Below, one piece after another: positions 35,055 through 41,908 of a stretch of 46,363 bases of DNA (position 1 is its first letter; every line of letters begins with the position of its first letter). Origin of the DNA: DAITBA01 sp036824005 (lineage in GTDB: Bacteria; Pseudomonadota; Gammaproteobacteria; Burkholderiales; Rhodocyclaceae). Below the pieces are notes generated by a model. That model saw nothing but the letters and a program-made list of their open reading frames with translations. It searched no databases and was not told the origin of the DNA. Position numbers and translations under genes: made by a program. The DNA lies in the NCBI GenBank assembly GCA_036824005.1, contig DAITBA010000025.1, positions 1 through 46,363 on the forward strand. Reading direction: 5' to 3'.

Positions 35055-35246
35055 TCAGTGCGGGCAGAGCTCCGGCACCGCCTGTGCGAACGCCTGCGGG
35101 GATTGCTGCGGCGGATTGTGGCCGACGTGCTCGAGCACCCGGTCGGACACATGCGGCAGCGCGGCCTGCCCGAACGGATTCGGCGCCGGAACAACGGCGC
35201 GCATGTGGCGCTGGAAGCGGGCGTCGAAGACCTTCCCGGGCGTCAT
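35055..35246 (-). pseudogene. C-terminal remnant of an alpha/beta hydrolase
   Basis: A 63-residue reading frame that begins with an ATG overlapping the cupin stop (ATGA). Its end, LPHVSDRVLEHVGHNPPQQS and PQAFAQAVPELC, is the very C-terminal end of an alpha/beta hydrolase (the catalytic histidine lies in 'VGHNPPQ'). The other 200 or so residues with the nucleophile elbow and oxyanion region are missing, so it cannot be a working hydrolase. Either an internal deletion joined a start to the tail, or the tail is a leftover now translated after the cupin gene. The call rests on the short but characteristic 'EHVGHNPPQ' block. Confidence 0.45.
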
Positions 35247-35776
35247 CCCGGGTTGCCGCCCTCTCCTGCCCAGTAGTCGATCTGCAGTTCCTCCCGCCCC
35301 ATGAAATAGAAGAACCCGGGCTTGCCGTCCTTGTCCGGCGCCAGTTCCGCATACACGCCGAACTTGCCGCTGTCGGGGTATTCGCAGATCTCGGGGCTCA
35401 GCCGCGTACTCACCGAAAGGTAGCGCACTTCTTCCCTTCCCGTGTTCCTGATCTGGTGTGCTGTCTCGACACCGCCGGGCGGACAAGCGATGACGTCGCC
35501 CTCGCGGATCGGGAAAGTGCTCTGGCCGATCCGCACTTCGCCCGCGCCCTTGAGGATGAGGAACATCTCCTCGTTCTCGCGGTGACTGTGGAACGGGTAA
35601 GCGGCCTTTCCGGGCGGTACGGAGCAGATGTTGTAGCCGAGCTTCTTCGCTCCGAGCGGACGCGCCAGTTGCGCCGTGCTGACCGCGAAGTGCTCCGCGG
35701 CCGGACCCTCGGGCGCGAACTCGGCAGCGCGGGGGATGAGCGGAACGTCGTGGATGTTGAGGATCGGTCTGTTCAT
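35243..35776 (-). CDS. cupin-domain protein
   Basis: A 177-residue single-domain cupin. The two cupin motifs are visible: FHSHRENEEMFLILKGAGEV (G-x5-H-x-H-x3,4-E-x6-G) and FPIREGDVIACPPGGVETAH (G-x5-P-x-G-x2-H), so a metal site of the His-His-Glu-His type is intact. N-terminal MNRPILNIHDVPLIPRAAEF is usual. The start at 35776 has AGGAGC upstream. Substrates of such cupins are too varied to guess. The stop overlaps the start of a hydrolase remnant. It is the last gene before the region that contains attC sites. Confidence 0.85.
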   Translation of the reverse strand: MNRPILNIHDVPLIPRAAEFAPEGPAAEHFAVSTAQLARPLGAKKLGYNICSVPPGKAAYPFHSHRENEEMFLILKGAGEVRIGQSTFPIREGDVIACPPGGVETAHQIRNTGREEVRYLSVSTRLSPEICEYPDSGKFGVYAELAPDKDGKPGFFYFMGREELQIDYWAGEGGNPG

Positions 35777-35915
35777 TGGTGTCTGCTCCTGCGGTGGATT
35801 CGTTGCCCTTGGCATCGATCGCAAGCGCACCCGCGACCGCTTGAACGGTCAGGCAGCGGCATTGAAATACAAGGGACTGATTCTTGCGTTAAAGGCGCAA
35901 TCCATATCGAGACGG

Positions 35916-36317
35916 CTAGGCCTCGCTCTTTGCATGCACATGATCTGCGTAAGCAACACCGAGGCCGAGTGACCAGTCCATGCGCGAGTTCTCCGTGAGA
36001 GCGATCATTACATCGTCCGGCCGGAAACCGGCAGCGACAGCACCTTCGACAATATGACGGAACAACTGTCGTTTCTGTTCATCCGTCCGTCCTTGCAAAA
36101 ACGTGATTTCCGCTATGCACGCATCGCGCGAGCGACTCACGCCCCCGAAGTTTGGATCAAGGATCATCTCTTCGGTCTCAAAGCGCGAAATAAGCTGAAA
36201 CAGATCCTTGGGCGGAACCTTGCACGTCTTGACCAGTCCGTCTTGAACGGCATCCGCGAGGGCCTTGACCCTGGCGAACTCGACGTGCTTTGGAGCCGAT
36301 ATCTTGGTAAGTGGCAT
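35916..36317 (-). CDS. tautomerase/4-OT-like family protein
   Basis: A 133-residue protein of the tautomerase superfamily (Tautomerase_2-type). After the initiator comes Pro (M-P-L-T-K), the catalytic N-terminal proline once Met is removed. SRFETEEMILDPNFGGVSRS, ACIAEITFLQGRTDEQKRQL and RPDDVMIALTENSRMDWSLG are the usual blocks for a fused or long tautomerase. The ribosome site is weak (GGACC). It catalyses keto-enol shifts in ring-cleavage or related pathways, substrate unknown. It lies at the left edge of the attC-bearing region, just left of the first MITE-like repeat, and may be the last cassette, though no clear attC follows it. Confidence 0.8.
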   Translation of the reverse strand: MPLTKISAPKHVEFARVKALADAVQDGLVKTCKVPPKDLFQLISRFETEEMILDPNFGGVSRSRDACIAEITFLQGRTDEQKRQLFRHIVEGAVAAGFRPDDVMIALTENSRMDWSLGLGVAYADHVHAKSEA

Positions 36318-36379
36318 GGGGTGGGTCCGGTGGTTGATGAGGATGAGCGCTGCAGCGCAGTATGCCTGCGACGCCTGGC

Positions 36380-36536
36380 GAAAGTGTAGAGAAACTCCCC
36401 GTGAGGTGGGGACATGCCATCTTTCTGGGCGCCCCGCCCCTGCCGACGCTCCGATCGTCGATCGTGGGCGATTCTGACCGGTCGTCGTTGAACGGCATGT
36501 ACAAGTCATCTCGCTGATCGGGTGTTCTACGGCTGC
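36380..36536. repeat. 157-bp MITE-like repeat, copy 1
   Basis: The left end reads GAAAGTGTAGAGAAACTCCC and the complement of the right end GCAGCCGTAGAACACCCG, ends that resemble those of the IS1182-like element at 43225-45007 (GAAGGTGTAGAAAAACCC). It shares a 29-base identical core (36449-36477) with copy 2 (39383-39411) and has the same length. Its right end touches AAC of an attC-like box at 36537. No coding capacity. Confidence 0.65.
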
Positions 36537-36592
36537 AACGTCCAAGCTCAGCGGCGCGGCATGTCCGCGTCCGCTGGACCGCCTTGTTCGAG
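36537..36592. other. degenerate attC-like site at the 3' end of the methyltransferase gene
   Basis: AAC directly after the repeat, then TCAGCGGCGCGG pairing with CCGCGTCCGCTGGA (one unpaired base) and a GTTCGAG box. This is the arrangement of an attC site with one imperfect end box. The methyltransferase stop codon lies inside it, as is usual for cassettes. Confidence 0.4.
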
Positions 36593-37384
36593 CGCTTCAT
36601 TCCGTCTTGCGCTCCGAGTTTCAATGGGGCGGCGTGCCACGAAGAACTCATAGGCGTAGAAGTCCGCATAGCGGCGGTGCATCTCGGGCTCCTCGGCGAG
36701 CTGGTCAACGACGGCCAAGGCTTCAGCATCGCCGGCGTATTTGCCGCGCAACTCGGTGAGGCGCGTTTCCATGGGCGTGTAGAAATCGTCCCACCACGCT
36801 TCATCGGGCAGGGTGAAGTGTCCGACGAGTTCAAATCCGCAATCCTGGATCGCTGCCATATCGTCATCCAGCTGTCCCATGGTCGGGTAATCCGCATCGA
36901 ACACGGCCTTGACGGCGGGCGGCGGATTCCTCCGGCGCCAAATTGCATCGGTGAAAGCCAGATAGCCGCCGGGTCGCAGCAAGCCATGGCAGACGCGAAG
37001 GGCGTCCCGAAGCCCGATGTTGTAGAGCGCGCCTTCCGACCAGATGAGGTCGAAAACCCCGAGCGGCTGCTCCGGGCGGGCCATATTCCCAACGATGGCA
37101 CTGACGCGTTGCGAAAGCCCACGCTCGGCGATGGCCGCCTGCAACCGTTCGATGCTCGGCGCATGGCGGTCGATGGCCACGATGGAACCGGACGTCAGCT
37201 CGGCGAGCTGGAGGGTCTGTCCCCCGACACCACACCCCAAGTCGAGGATCGCGGGACATTCTCGAAGTTCGCCGCACAGACCAAGGGCTCTGCTGGCGCA
37301 AGCGCGGTTGCCGGGCCCCTGACGGGGCAGGCTTTCGTAGACCTCGAAGAAAATCTCCCGGAAGCGGGCACCGGGCTGGTTCAT
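36548..37384 (-). CDS. SAM-dependent class I methyltransferase
   Basis: A 278-residue methyltransferase. The SAM-binding motif I is ILDLGCGVGGQTLQLAELTS, followed by motif II VAIDRHAPSIERLQAAI, FDLIWSEGALYNIGLRDALR and LLRPGGYLAFTDAIWR (motif III). The N-terminal part is helical (MNQPGARFREIFFEVYESLP). The target is not known; similar proteins methylate small molecules. It is the first of three closely packed minus-strand genes reading left: its start is 5 bases left of the end of the acetyltransferase gene, so the two are translated together. Its end is inside a degenerate attC site. Confidence 0.85.
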   Translation of the reverse strand: MNQPGARFREIFFEVYESLPRQGPGNRACASRALGLCGELRECPAILDLGCGVGGQTLQLAELTSGSIVAIDRHAPSIERLQAAIAERGLSQRVSAIVGNMARPEQPLGVFDLIWSEGALYNIGLRDALRVCHGLLRPGGYLAFTDAIWRRRNPPPAVKAVFDADYPTMGQLDDDMAAIQDCGFELVGHFTLPDEAWWDDFYTPMETRLTELRGKYAGDAEALAVVDQLAEEPEMHRRYADFYAYEFFVARRPIETRSARRNEALEQGGPADADMPRR

Positions 37385-37389
37385 GCGAT

Positions 37390-37890
37390 CTATGCTTCCT
37401 GACGGTGACGCACCATGAGCACGTGCAGCCCGTCCGGGACGTCGTCGAACTCCCTGTCCTTGCGGAAGCCCGCCTTAGCGAAAGCCCGCTGCGAGGCCAG
37501 ATTGTCCAGCCGGGGGCACGCCATTACCAACGGCACCGTCGGGTCGGACAGCGCGACCTCGGCGACGCGATTGATCGCAACCGACCCCAACCCGCGTCCC
37601 AGCGCATCGAGCTCACCGATCATGACGTCGATGTCGATCACGCTCGTCGGAATGTCGGCGAGACCGGCCACGTCGAGTTCCTCGCGCGTCGGGTGCTGCC
37701 ACAGCACGATCCCGACTTGACGGCCATCCGCCTCGACGATGGCACGCCAATTCCCGTTGGCTGCTGGCTCGTTCATCAACCTGAGGTTCGCGCCGGGATC
37801 ACCCCAGGTACTACGTACGTGATCCGCATGTAGCCACCGCTTGATGAGCGGCAGGTCATCGTCCGTGACATCGCGGAGGCGCAGGTTCAT
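37390..37890 (-). CDS. GNAT acetyltransferase, AAC(6')-like
   Basis: A 166-residue acetyltransferase. Features are LRLRDVTDDDLPLIKRWLHA with DHVRSTWGDP, a central IDVMIGELDALGRGLGSVAI (acetyl-CoA loop GRGLG), and ACPRLDNLASQRAFAKAGFR then DVPDGLHVLMVRHR. The order, the 'W-x-x-x-x-x-V-x-x-x-W' start and the 'N-x-x-A-x-x-x-F-x-K-A-G-F' end are those of the Acetyltransf_8/AAC(6')-I group, to which several integron aminoglycoside acetyltransferases belong. Activity on aminoglycosides is not shown by sequence. It is packed between methyltransferase and SRPBCC genes in one strand row, 39 bases from the SRPBCC gene. Confidence 0.75.
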   Translation of the reverse strand: MNLRLRDVTDDDLPLIKRWLHADHVRSTWGDPGANLRLMNEPAANGNWRAIVEADGRQVGIVLWQHPTREELDVAGLADIPTSVIDIDVMIGELDALGRGLGSVAINRVAEVALSDPTVPLVMACPRLDNLASQRAFAKAGFRKDREFDDVPDGLHVLMVRHRQEA

Positions 37891-37929
37891 GACGATCAGC
37901 CTCCCCTGAGATGGGTCGTCCTCGCAAGG

Positions 37930-38370
37930 TCAGTTGTCAGCGTAACCATTACCCCAAGACCTCGATTCGTCGTGGTTACGAAGGTCCACGCCATGGTCCA
38001 CCGCAGCTTTCATCGCCATGAGCACGGACACCCACCCCGCGGCCATCTCCATGCGAATTGCTTCATCAACCTGTGTAGCAACCAACGAGAGATCGGTTCC
38101 GCCGCTGCCATCGTCGCGCAGCGAGAACTCTACGATCGTCCCGAAGTACTCGAGTGCGAACAGCGATGGGGCGTTCTTCTTCAGGACGCGGCCGGAAAAT
38201 GGCTCGTAGCCGAGAATGTGAAAAGTGACCTCTCCGTCGACCTCCGGCGCCGACTCTGCCCAGTAGCGTGCCCGACCTTCATCCGTAGAAAGGGCCGAGA
38301 AGACCTCGGCCCTCGGCGATGTGAAATGCATGTTCCAGCGGATGATGCCGATCTCGGTCTGAAATGACAC
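37930..38370 (-). CDS. SRPBCC/AHSA1-like protein
   Basis: A 146-residue START/SRPBCC-fold protein of the AHSA1 type. IIRWNMHFTSPRAEVFSALS and DEGRARYWAESAPEVDGEVT (the conserved 'W-x-x-S-A' after the first helix), YEPFSGRVLKKNAPSLFALE, then GGTDLSLVATQVDEA and GWVSVLMAMKAAVDHGVDLR make the usual strand and C-terminal helix order. It binds a hydrophobic ligand in a pocket; the ligand is unknown. It starts at 38370, and the next gene to the right on the same strand ends 314 bases away. It is the first gene of the row SRPBCC, acetyltransferase, methyltransferase. Confidence 0.78.
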   Translation of the reverse strand: MSFQTEIGIIRWNMHFTSPRAEVFSALSTDEGRARYWAESAPEVDGEVTFHILGYEPFSGRVLKKNAPSLFALEYFGTIVEFSLRDDGSGGTDLSLVATQVDEAIRMEMAAGWVSVLMAMKAAVDHGVDLRNHDESRSWGNGYADN

Positions 38371-38684
38371 AGGTGAACCTCCGTGCTATGTGCTTGTGCT
38401 GCCAAACGTTGGATTTCTCCCGCATGCGACAGACGGCGAAGCCGGCTGGCGAACGTCGGGTGCAACGTCGCGGCCTGATGGCTTGCAGGAAAGGGAACTG
38501 ATGTACTTCTGCCCGCCGCTGCAACGAGACTGGTCGCCCATCCTGGCACACCGGGTCGCACCCGCGCGGATCGACGCCGATAACCCTTCCGGCCGCCTCA
38601 TCGCTGCGGCCATCCCGATCGGTCGGTGTCCTGCGTTGGGGGAGGAGTCCATATGCGAAGGGTAGGGCGGCACTCCGCGCCGCG
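38371..38684. other. 314-base gap, possible lost cassette boundary
   Basis: No gene is supported and no clear attC: boxes such as GTTGGAT near 38409 have no partner at a suitable distance. A plus-strand frame (38390-38665) and several minus-strand frames show no family features. It presumably holds the promoter of the SRPBCC-acetyltransferase-methyltransferase row. Confidence 0.4.
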
Positions 38685-39212
38685 CTACCTTCCGGGCGCG
38701 GGACCGCGGCACCACCAGGCCCAACCGAACAGCGTGAGCACAAAAACGGGGTAAGCAAAGAAAGGCAACGGCTCGGACAGTGGAGTCAGGCTGCGACCCG
38801 CGAAAACCTGTAGTGCGGTGAGCGCAAACAGCAGGGCCGCGACGCCACCCAAGGCGCGCACAGCCAGTGGCATGACTTTCGCGGCACTGACGAGAACGAG
38901 AGCCGCGGCCCAGAGCGATGCCCCGGCAGCGAATAGCGGGCTGCTCGCCTCAAGCGACATCGCGGATCCCGAAAGCACCAGCGTTTGCCCGGCGATGAAG
39001 ACCAAGAATCCAGCGGCAACGGACTGGTGGCCTTGGCGAAGGCAGTGGACCGCCAGCAATGCTGCCGCCACGACGAGGGCGGTGCCATCGATACCCCAGG
39101 CCAGCCCGCGCAAGGAAGCGGACGGAGCGAAACTGCCGGCCAACCCAAGAAGTGCCCCGATAACGAGACAGACGGGTGCGATCGCGGATGGACGTTCGGT
39201 TGGCATGTGCAT
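38685..39212 (-). CDS. membrane protein of unknown function
   Basis: A 175-residue protein with about six membrane segments (for example APVCLVIGALLGLAGSFAPS, GTALVVAAALLAVHCL, FLVFIAGQTLVLSG, LWAAALVLVSAAKVMPLAV, ALGGVAALLFALTALQVFAG and FPVFVL-like FAYPVFVLTLFGWAW). No family recognised. The start is only 30 bases left of a perfect GCCTAAC box (39241-39247), the spacing expected between an attC end and the first gene of a cassette. The stop is not inside an attC, unlike the MerC-like gene, so if it is a cassette gene its own attC is lost or hidden in the next 314 bases. Confidence 0.65.
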   Translation of the reverse strand: MHMPTERPSAIAPVCLVIGALLGLAGSFAPSASLRGLAWGIDGTALVVAAALLAVHCLRQGHQSVAAGFLVFIAGQTLVLSGSAMSLEASSPLFAAGASLWAAALVLVSAAKVMPLAVRALGGVAALLFALTALQVFAGRSLTPLSEPLPFFAYPVFVLTLFGWAWWCRGPAPGR

Positions 39213-39240
39213 CTCCGTACGAGCAAGTCTGTGTGATGCC

Positions 39241-39247
39241 GCCTAAC
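39241..39247 (-). other. attC core box (GTTAGGC on the minus strand)
   Basis: GCCTAAC, that is GTTAGGC in the gene direction, exactly the RYYYAAC/GTTRRRY consensus of integron attC crossover boxes, 29 bases before a gene start. Its partner box is probably GTTAAGC at 39551-39557; the attC between them appears split by inserted sequence including the second MITE-like repeat. Confidence 0.6.
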
Positions 39248-39314
39248 GAGGGTCTATGGACTCTCCCTGACTTGCAAGATGATTGTGAAGACAAGTGTGC
39301 TGGACAAGCCTGCA

Positions 39315-39471
39315 AAAAGTGGAAAAACTCCCTGCGGGGTGGGCGCACACCATTTTTCGGGGTGCCCCGACCCCTCCCGACACTCCGATCGTCGATCGTG
39401 GGCGATTCTGAGCGGTCGTCTTCGGACAGTATGCCTCAGTAATCGCCGTGACCGGGTTTTTCTGCAGCCTC
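39315..39471. repeat. 157-bp MITE-like repeat, copy 2
   Basis: The left end reads AAAAGTGGAAAAACTCCC, the complement of the right end GAGGCTGCAGAAAAACCC; both resemble the ends of copy 1 and of the IS1182-like element. Same length as copy 1 and a 29-base identical core (39383-39411). The right end touches AAC of the attC at 39472. The 67 bases between the GCCTAAC box and this repeat are unexplained. Confidence 0.65.
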
Positions 39472-39557
39472 AACATTCCCAACAACCGGCGCGCGCCCAC
39501 TGACCTATGCAAGGCACGGCGCTCGCGCGCGCGTCCGGGTTGGTTGGGCGGTTAAGC
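39468..39557 (-). other. attC site of the MerC-like cassette
   Basis: Boxes CTCAAC (39469-39474) and GTTAAGC (39551-39557) enclose imperfect arms: CCCAACAACCGGCGCGCGC pairs with the complement of the bases before GTTAAGC with single unpaired bases on one side, as in folded attC. The stop codon (TAA) of the MerC-like gene lies inside GTTAAGC, a usual cassette feature. Confidence 0.75.
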
Positions 39558-39953
39558 ATCAGCTTTCTCTTCCTGCACTTGAGATTCGCACTTGGCACAC
39601 CGCGGAGACTCCACCACGAGCCAGATGCTTGCAGCAACCAGACCCGCCAGCGACACCTGTAACAGTATGCTTGATGGGAACAGGTAGTACCCCGCGAACA
39701 GCAGCACCGTCGTCGCGGCGGACAACGCGAGTAGCCAGCGATTACGATGGCGCGGAAAGGCAATCACTTGGCCAACAAGCGCGAGAACAAAAAGGATCTG
39801 CACCCCCACCGCAATGTAGCCCTCGAACGGAGCAAACGCGCCGAAGCCTACAGCCGCACCGACGAGCGCAACCTTGGGGAAGCATATAGGGCACGCTGCC
39901 GCTGCTACCACAGCCCCTACGGTCCCGAATCTCTCGAAGATTGAGCGGTCCAT
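39552..39953 (-). CDS. MerC-like small membrane protein
   Basis: A 133-residue protein with four membrane segments. The N-terminal part VGAVVAAAACPICFPKVALV has the CPxCFP motif of mercury transport proteins (MerC/MerT type), then GAAVGFGAFAPFEGYIAVGV. The remaining segments are LFVLALVGQVIAF, WLLALSAATTVLLFAGYYL and VSLAGLVAASIWLVVES, followed by a short CAKC pair near the C-terminus. Resemblance to MerC is through the first 40 residues, so mercuric ion import or a related metal role is likely but not sure. Its start is 14 bases from an attC box, its stop is inside another: a textbook single-gene integron cassette. Confidence 0.72.
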   Translation of the reverse strand: MDRSIFERFGTVGAVVAAAACPICFPKVALVGAAVGFGAFAPFEGYIAVGVQILFVLALVGQVIAFPRHRNRWLLALSAATTVLLFAGYYLFPSSILLQVSLAGLVAASIWLVVESPRCAKCESQVQEEKADA

Positions 39954-39966
39954 CGCCTTTGCTGAT

Positions 39967-40049
39967 GCTTAACGAATAGCGTTTATCCGCCGCAGCGGAA
40001 GAGGCAGAGAAAGACCGTGCGGCATGGCGGCGGATAAACCTCGTTGGAC
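39967..40049 (-). other. attC site, 83 bases
   Basis: GCTTAAC (39967-39973) and GTTGGAC (40043-40049) match the RYYYAAC/GTTRRRY consensus exactly. TTTATCCGCCGC (39982-39993) and GCGGCGGATAAA (40027-40038) make perfect 12-base arms around a 33-base loop, and the remaining end bases pair with a few unpaired ones. The first 53 bases from 39970 are identical to 46311-46363. Confidence 0.88.
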
Positions 40050-40301
40050 TGAAGCGGTGCAGCGGCGAATGCTATGGGGATTGTAAGCGGCGCGCGTGCC
40101 AAGTCAATACTTTGGCATGGCCGATGGCGATGACGCGGGGGCGCGGCGCGAGCGCGAACGCTGTCGATGGCGTGCCTGCTGCCGGCAAGCGCCGATGTGG
40201 GCGTGGCAAGGCGGCGCGACGTCCGGCGTCGGAACGAGCCGCGCCGCGGGCGTCGCGTGCGGCGCCCGGACGACAGCCGGTCGTTGCCTGCGCGCGTGCG
40301 A

Positions 40302-41105
40302 TCACGGTGGCCCGCGCACGTGCGGTGTGCTCGGCGTTGGCGCAATCGCCGCCACCACACGCAATACGCCACCGCAGCACGGGCAACGCGCCTGCTCGAT
40401 GCGCGCCACGCGGCGCAGGAAATCGGCGACCGATTCGATCAGTGCCGGTGGCGGCGCCGGCGCCTCGAGCGCGGCGCGCGCGCCCGCCAGGCTGCGCTGC
40501 TTGTGCGCCGGCGCAAGCAGGCCGTAGTGGCGGATGCGCTTGAAGCCCGACGGCAGCACGTGCAACAGGAAGCGCTCGATGAACGTGGGACCCGGCAGGC
40601 GCAGCGTGCGCTTCTTGCCGCGATCGGCATCGGCGCGCACGCGCAAAGCGACTTCATCACCGTCGATGCCGACGATGCGCTCGTTGGAGATCGCCACCCG
40701 GTGCGTGTAGCGCCCGAGATAGTCGAGCACGGCCTGCGCGCCGCCCAGCGGCTGTTTCGCATAGACCACCCAGTCGTGGGCGTACAGGCGTGCGCTGAGT
40801 GCAGTCCACGCGGGCCAAGCCTCGCGCGGTGCGCGCGAGAGCCGATCGCTGCGGACCAGCGCCGCGAGCCCGGCGACGAACTTGCCGCGAAACACGCGCG
40901 AGAGCGCGCGCACCGGAAACAGGAACCCCTTGCTTGGCCGCACCCACGCGCCCTCGGGCGTGAGTGCGCCGCCGGCCACCAGCGCATGGACATGGACGTG
41001 CCGGCGCAGATCCTGCGTCCAGGTGTGCAGCACCAGCGAGAACGCCGGCATGCCGCCCAGGTGGCGCGGGTTGGCTGCAAACGCGTTGAGCGTGCGGACC
41101 CGCAT
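40302..41105 (-). pseudogene. 5'-truncated IS91-family (Y2/HUH) transposase
   Basis: A 267-residue reading frame that corresponds to the C-terminal two thirds of an IS91-type transposase. LNAFAANPRHLGGMPAFSLV, LHTWTQDLRRHVHVHALVAG (the HUH-type histidines), FPVRALSRVFRGKF, DYLGRYTHRVAISNERIVGI (the tyrosine region) and FIERFLLHVLPSGFKRIRHY are diagnostic, and CPCCGG is a C-terminal zinc pair. The usual N-terminal zinc-finger part of about 130 residues is absent, so it is a remnant. It lies between attC 39967-40049 and the RelE/NadS genes and probably entered the array later. Boundaries of the element are not identified. Confidence 0.82.
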
Positions 41106-41166
41106 GCCGGGTGGTGTGGGGAGGGCCGGTTAGAAACCGCTCCTTACCCGATTGCGCCGCACTCGG

Positions 41167-41454
41167 CTACGAGGCAAGCTCTTGCAGTACTTCGGGATGG
41201 CGTTCCGCGACTTTGATCAGCGTCTTCGCAGCGCCGGACGGCTCTCGGCGTCCTTGCTCCCAATCTTGGAGTGTCCGAACCGACACACCTAGCAATGCAG
41301 CGAAGGCGGACTGGGAAAGCCCGGATACAAGACGAGCGTGTGCGATTTCCGAAATGTTCGGACGGTGAGTGCGAGCACGGATGCCGGCTTTCATCTCGCG
41401 TACAGAGGCAAGAAGATCGGCACCAAGATTGACTTTCTGTTTGGCCTTAGCCAT
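41167..41454 (-). CDS. NadS/HigA-type antitoxin with helix-turn-helix
   Basis: A 95-residue antitoxin-like protein. The Xre-type HTH is in HARLVSGLSQSAFAALLGVS and VRTLQDWEQGRREPSGAAKT, and LIKVAERHPEVLQ closes it. The start at 41454 has GGAGG nine bases upstream; a TTG 6 bases further out is possible but less likely. Its coding begins inside the last 8 bases of the toxin gene. It should bind and neutralise the RelE-like toxin and repress the pair. The order toxin-antitoxin is of the HigBA type. The gene pair begins about 62 bases left of an attC site and is likely one cassette. Confidence 0.88.
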   Translation of the reverse strand: MAKAKQKVNLGADLLASVREMKAGIRARTHRPNISEIAHARLVSGLSQSAFAALLGVSVRTLQDWEQGRREPSGAAKTLIKVAERHPEVLQELAS

Positions 41455-41761
41455 TTTCAATTTCCTCCTTGATCTGACGAAGGACGTGAGAAGGAATGTT
41501 GTCCTTCACCGACTTCCCGTAGATCAGCAACAGCCAGATTTCTCCATTGGCGAGACGGTTGTAGTAGATGACCCGCACCCCACCACGTTTTCCCTGGCCC
41601 GCACGACCCCAGCGAACTTTTCGCAGGCCGCCAGACCCCGGCACGACGTCGCCAGCGTCTGGGTTTGATGCGATGAACGTAATGAAACCTGTTCGATCTT
41701 CATCACTCCAGTAGTCCGCAGAAAGGCGAACGAACGTAGGTGTTTCGACAACAGTGAACAT
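41447..41761 (-). CDS. RelE/HigB-type toxin
   Basis: A 104-residue RelE/HigB-family protein. MFTVVETPTFVRLSADYWSD, RTGFITFIASNPDAGDVVPG, SGGLRKVRWGRAGQGKRGGV, RVIYYNRLANGEIWLLLIYG and KSVKDNIP are the usual strands, with Arg and Tyr residues where ribosome-dependent RNases keep theirs. The start at 41761 was chosen because it gives the canonical MFTVVET opening; upstream residues are not conserved in the family. Its stop overlaps the antitoxin start by 8 bases, so they are coupled. Toxin-antitoxin pairs are frequent cargo of chromosomal integrons and stabilise the array. Confidence 0.88.
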   Translation of the reverse strand: MFTVVETPTFVRLSADYWSDEDRTGFITFIASNPDAGDVVPGSGGLRKVRWGRAGQGKRGGVRVIYYNRLANGEIWLLLIYGKSVKDNIPSHVLRQIKEEIENG

Positions 41762-41822
41762 AGATCTGACTATACGGCAATGCCGTAGTTTGGTCAAACA
41801 CTGGAGGATGGGCTACTGAGAG

Positions 41823-41892
41823 GCCCAACCGTGGAGGTCACCGGCGCTGCGCGGCTTTATCGCGCAGCGCCCGGTGGACCGCAGGGTTATGC
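41823..41892 (-). other. attC site, 70 bases
   Basis: GCCCAAC (41823-41829) and GTTATGC (41886-41892) enclose arms that pair over CACCGG-CGCTGCGCG/CGCGCAGCGCCCGGTG with single unpaired bases and a short ATAAAGC-type loop. It separates the SEC-C gene, whose end is 17 bases away, from the RelE/NadS pair. Confidence 0.88.
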
Positions 41893-41908
41893 CACATGGG
41901 ACTCTCGA

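Noticed and set aside
35777..35915. attC after the tautomerase gene
   Set aside because: GTTAAAG near 35889 and CTTGAAC near 35840 do not have matching arms.
38371..38684. attC in the gap before the SRPBCC gene
   Set aside because: Boxes such as GTTGGAT near 38409 have no partner at 50-150 bases and no paired arms.
41099..41150. group II intron fragment
   Set aside because: The G-rich hairpin recalls intron structures, but no domain V, no reverse transcriptase and no firm sequence match could be shown by eye.
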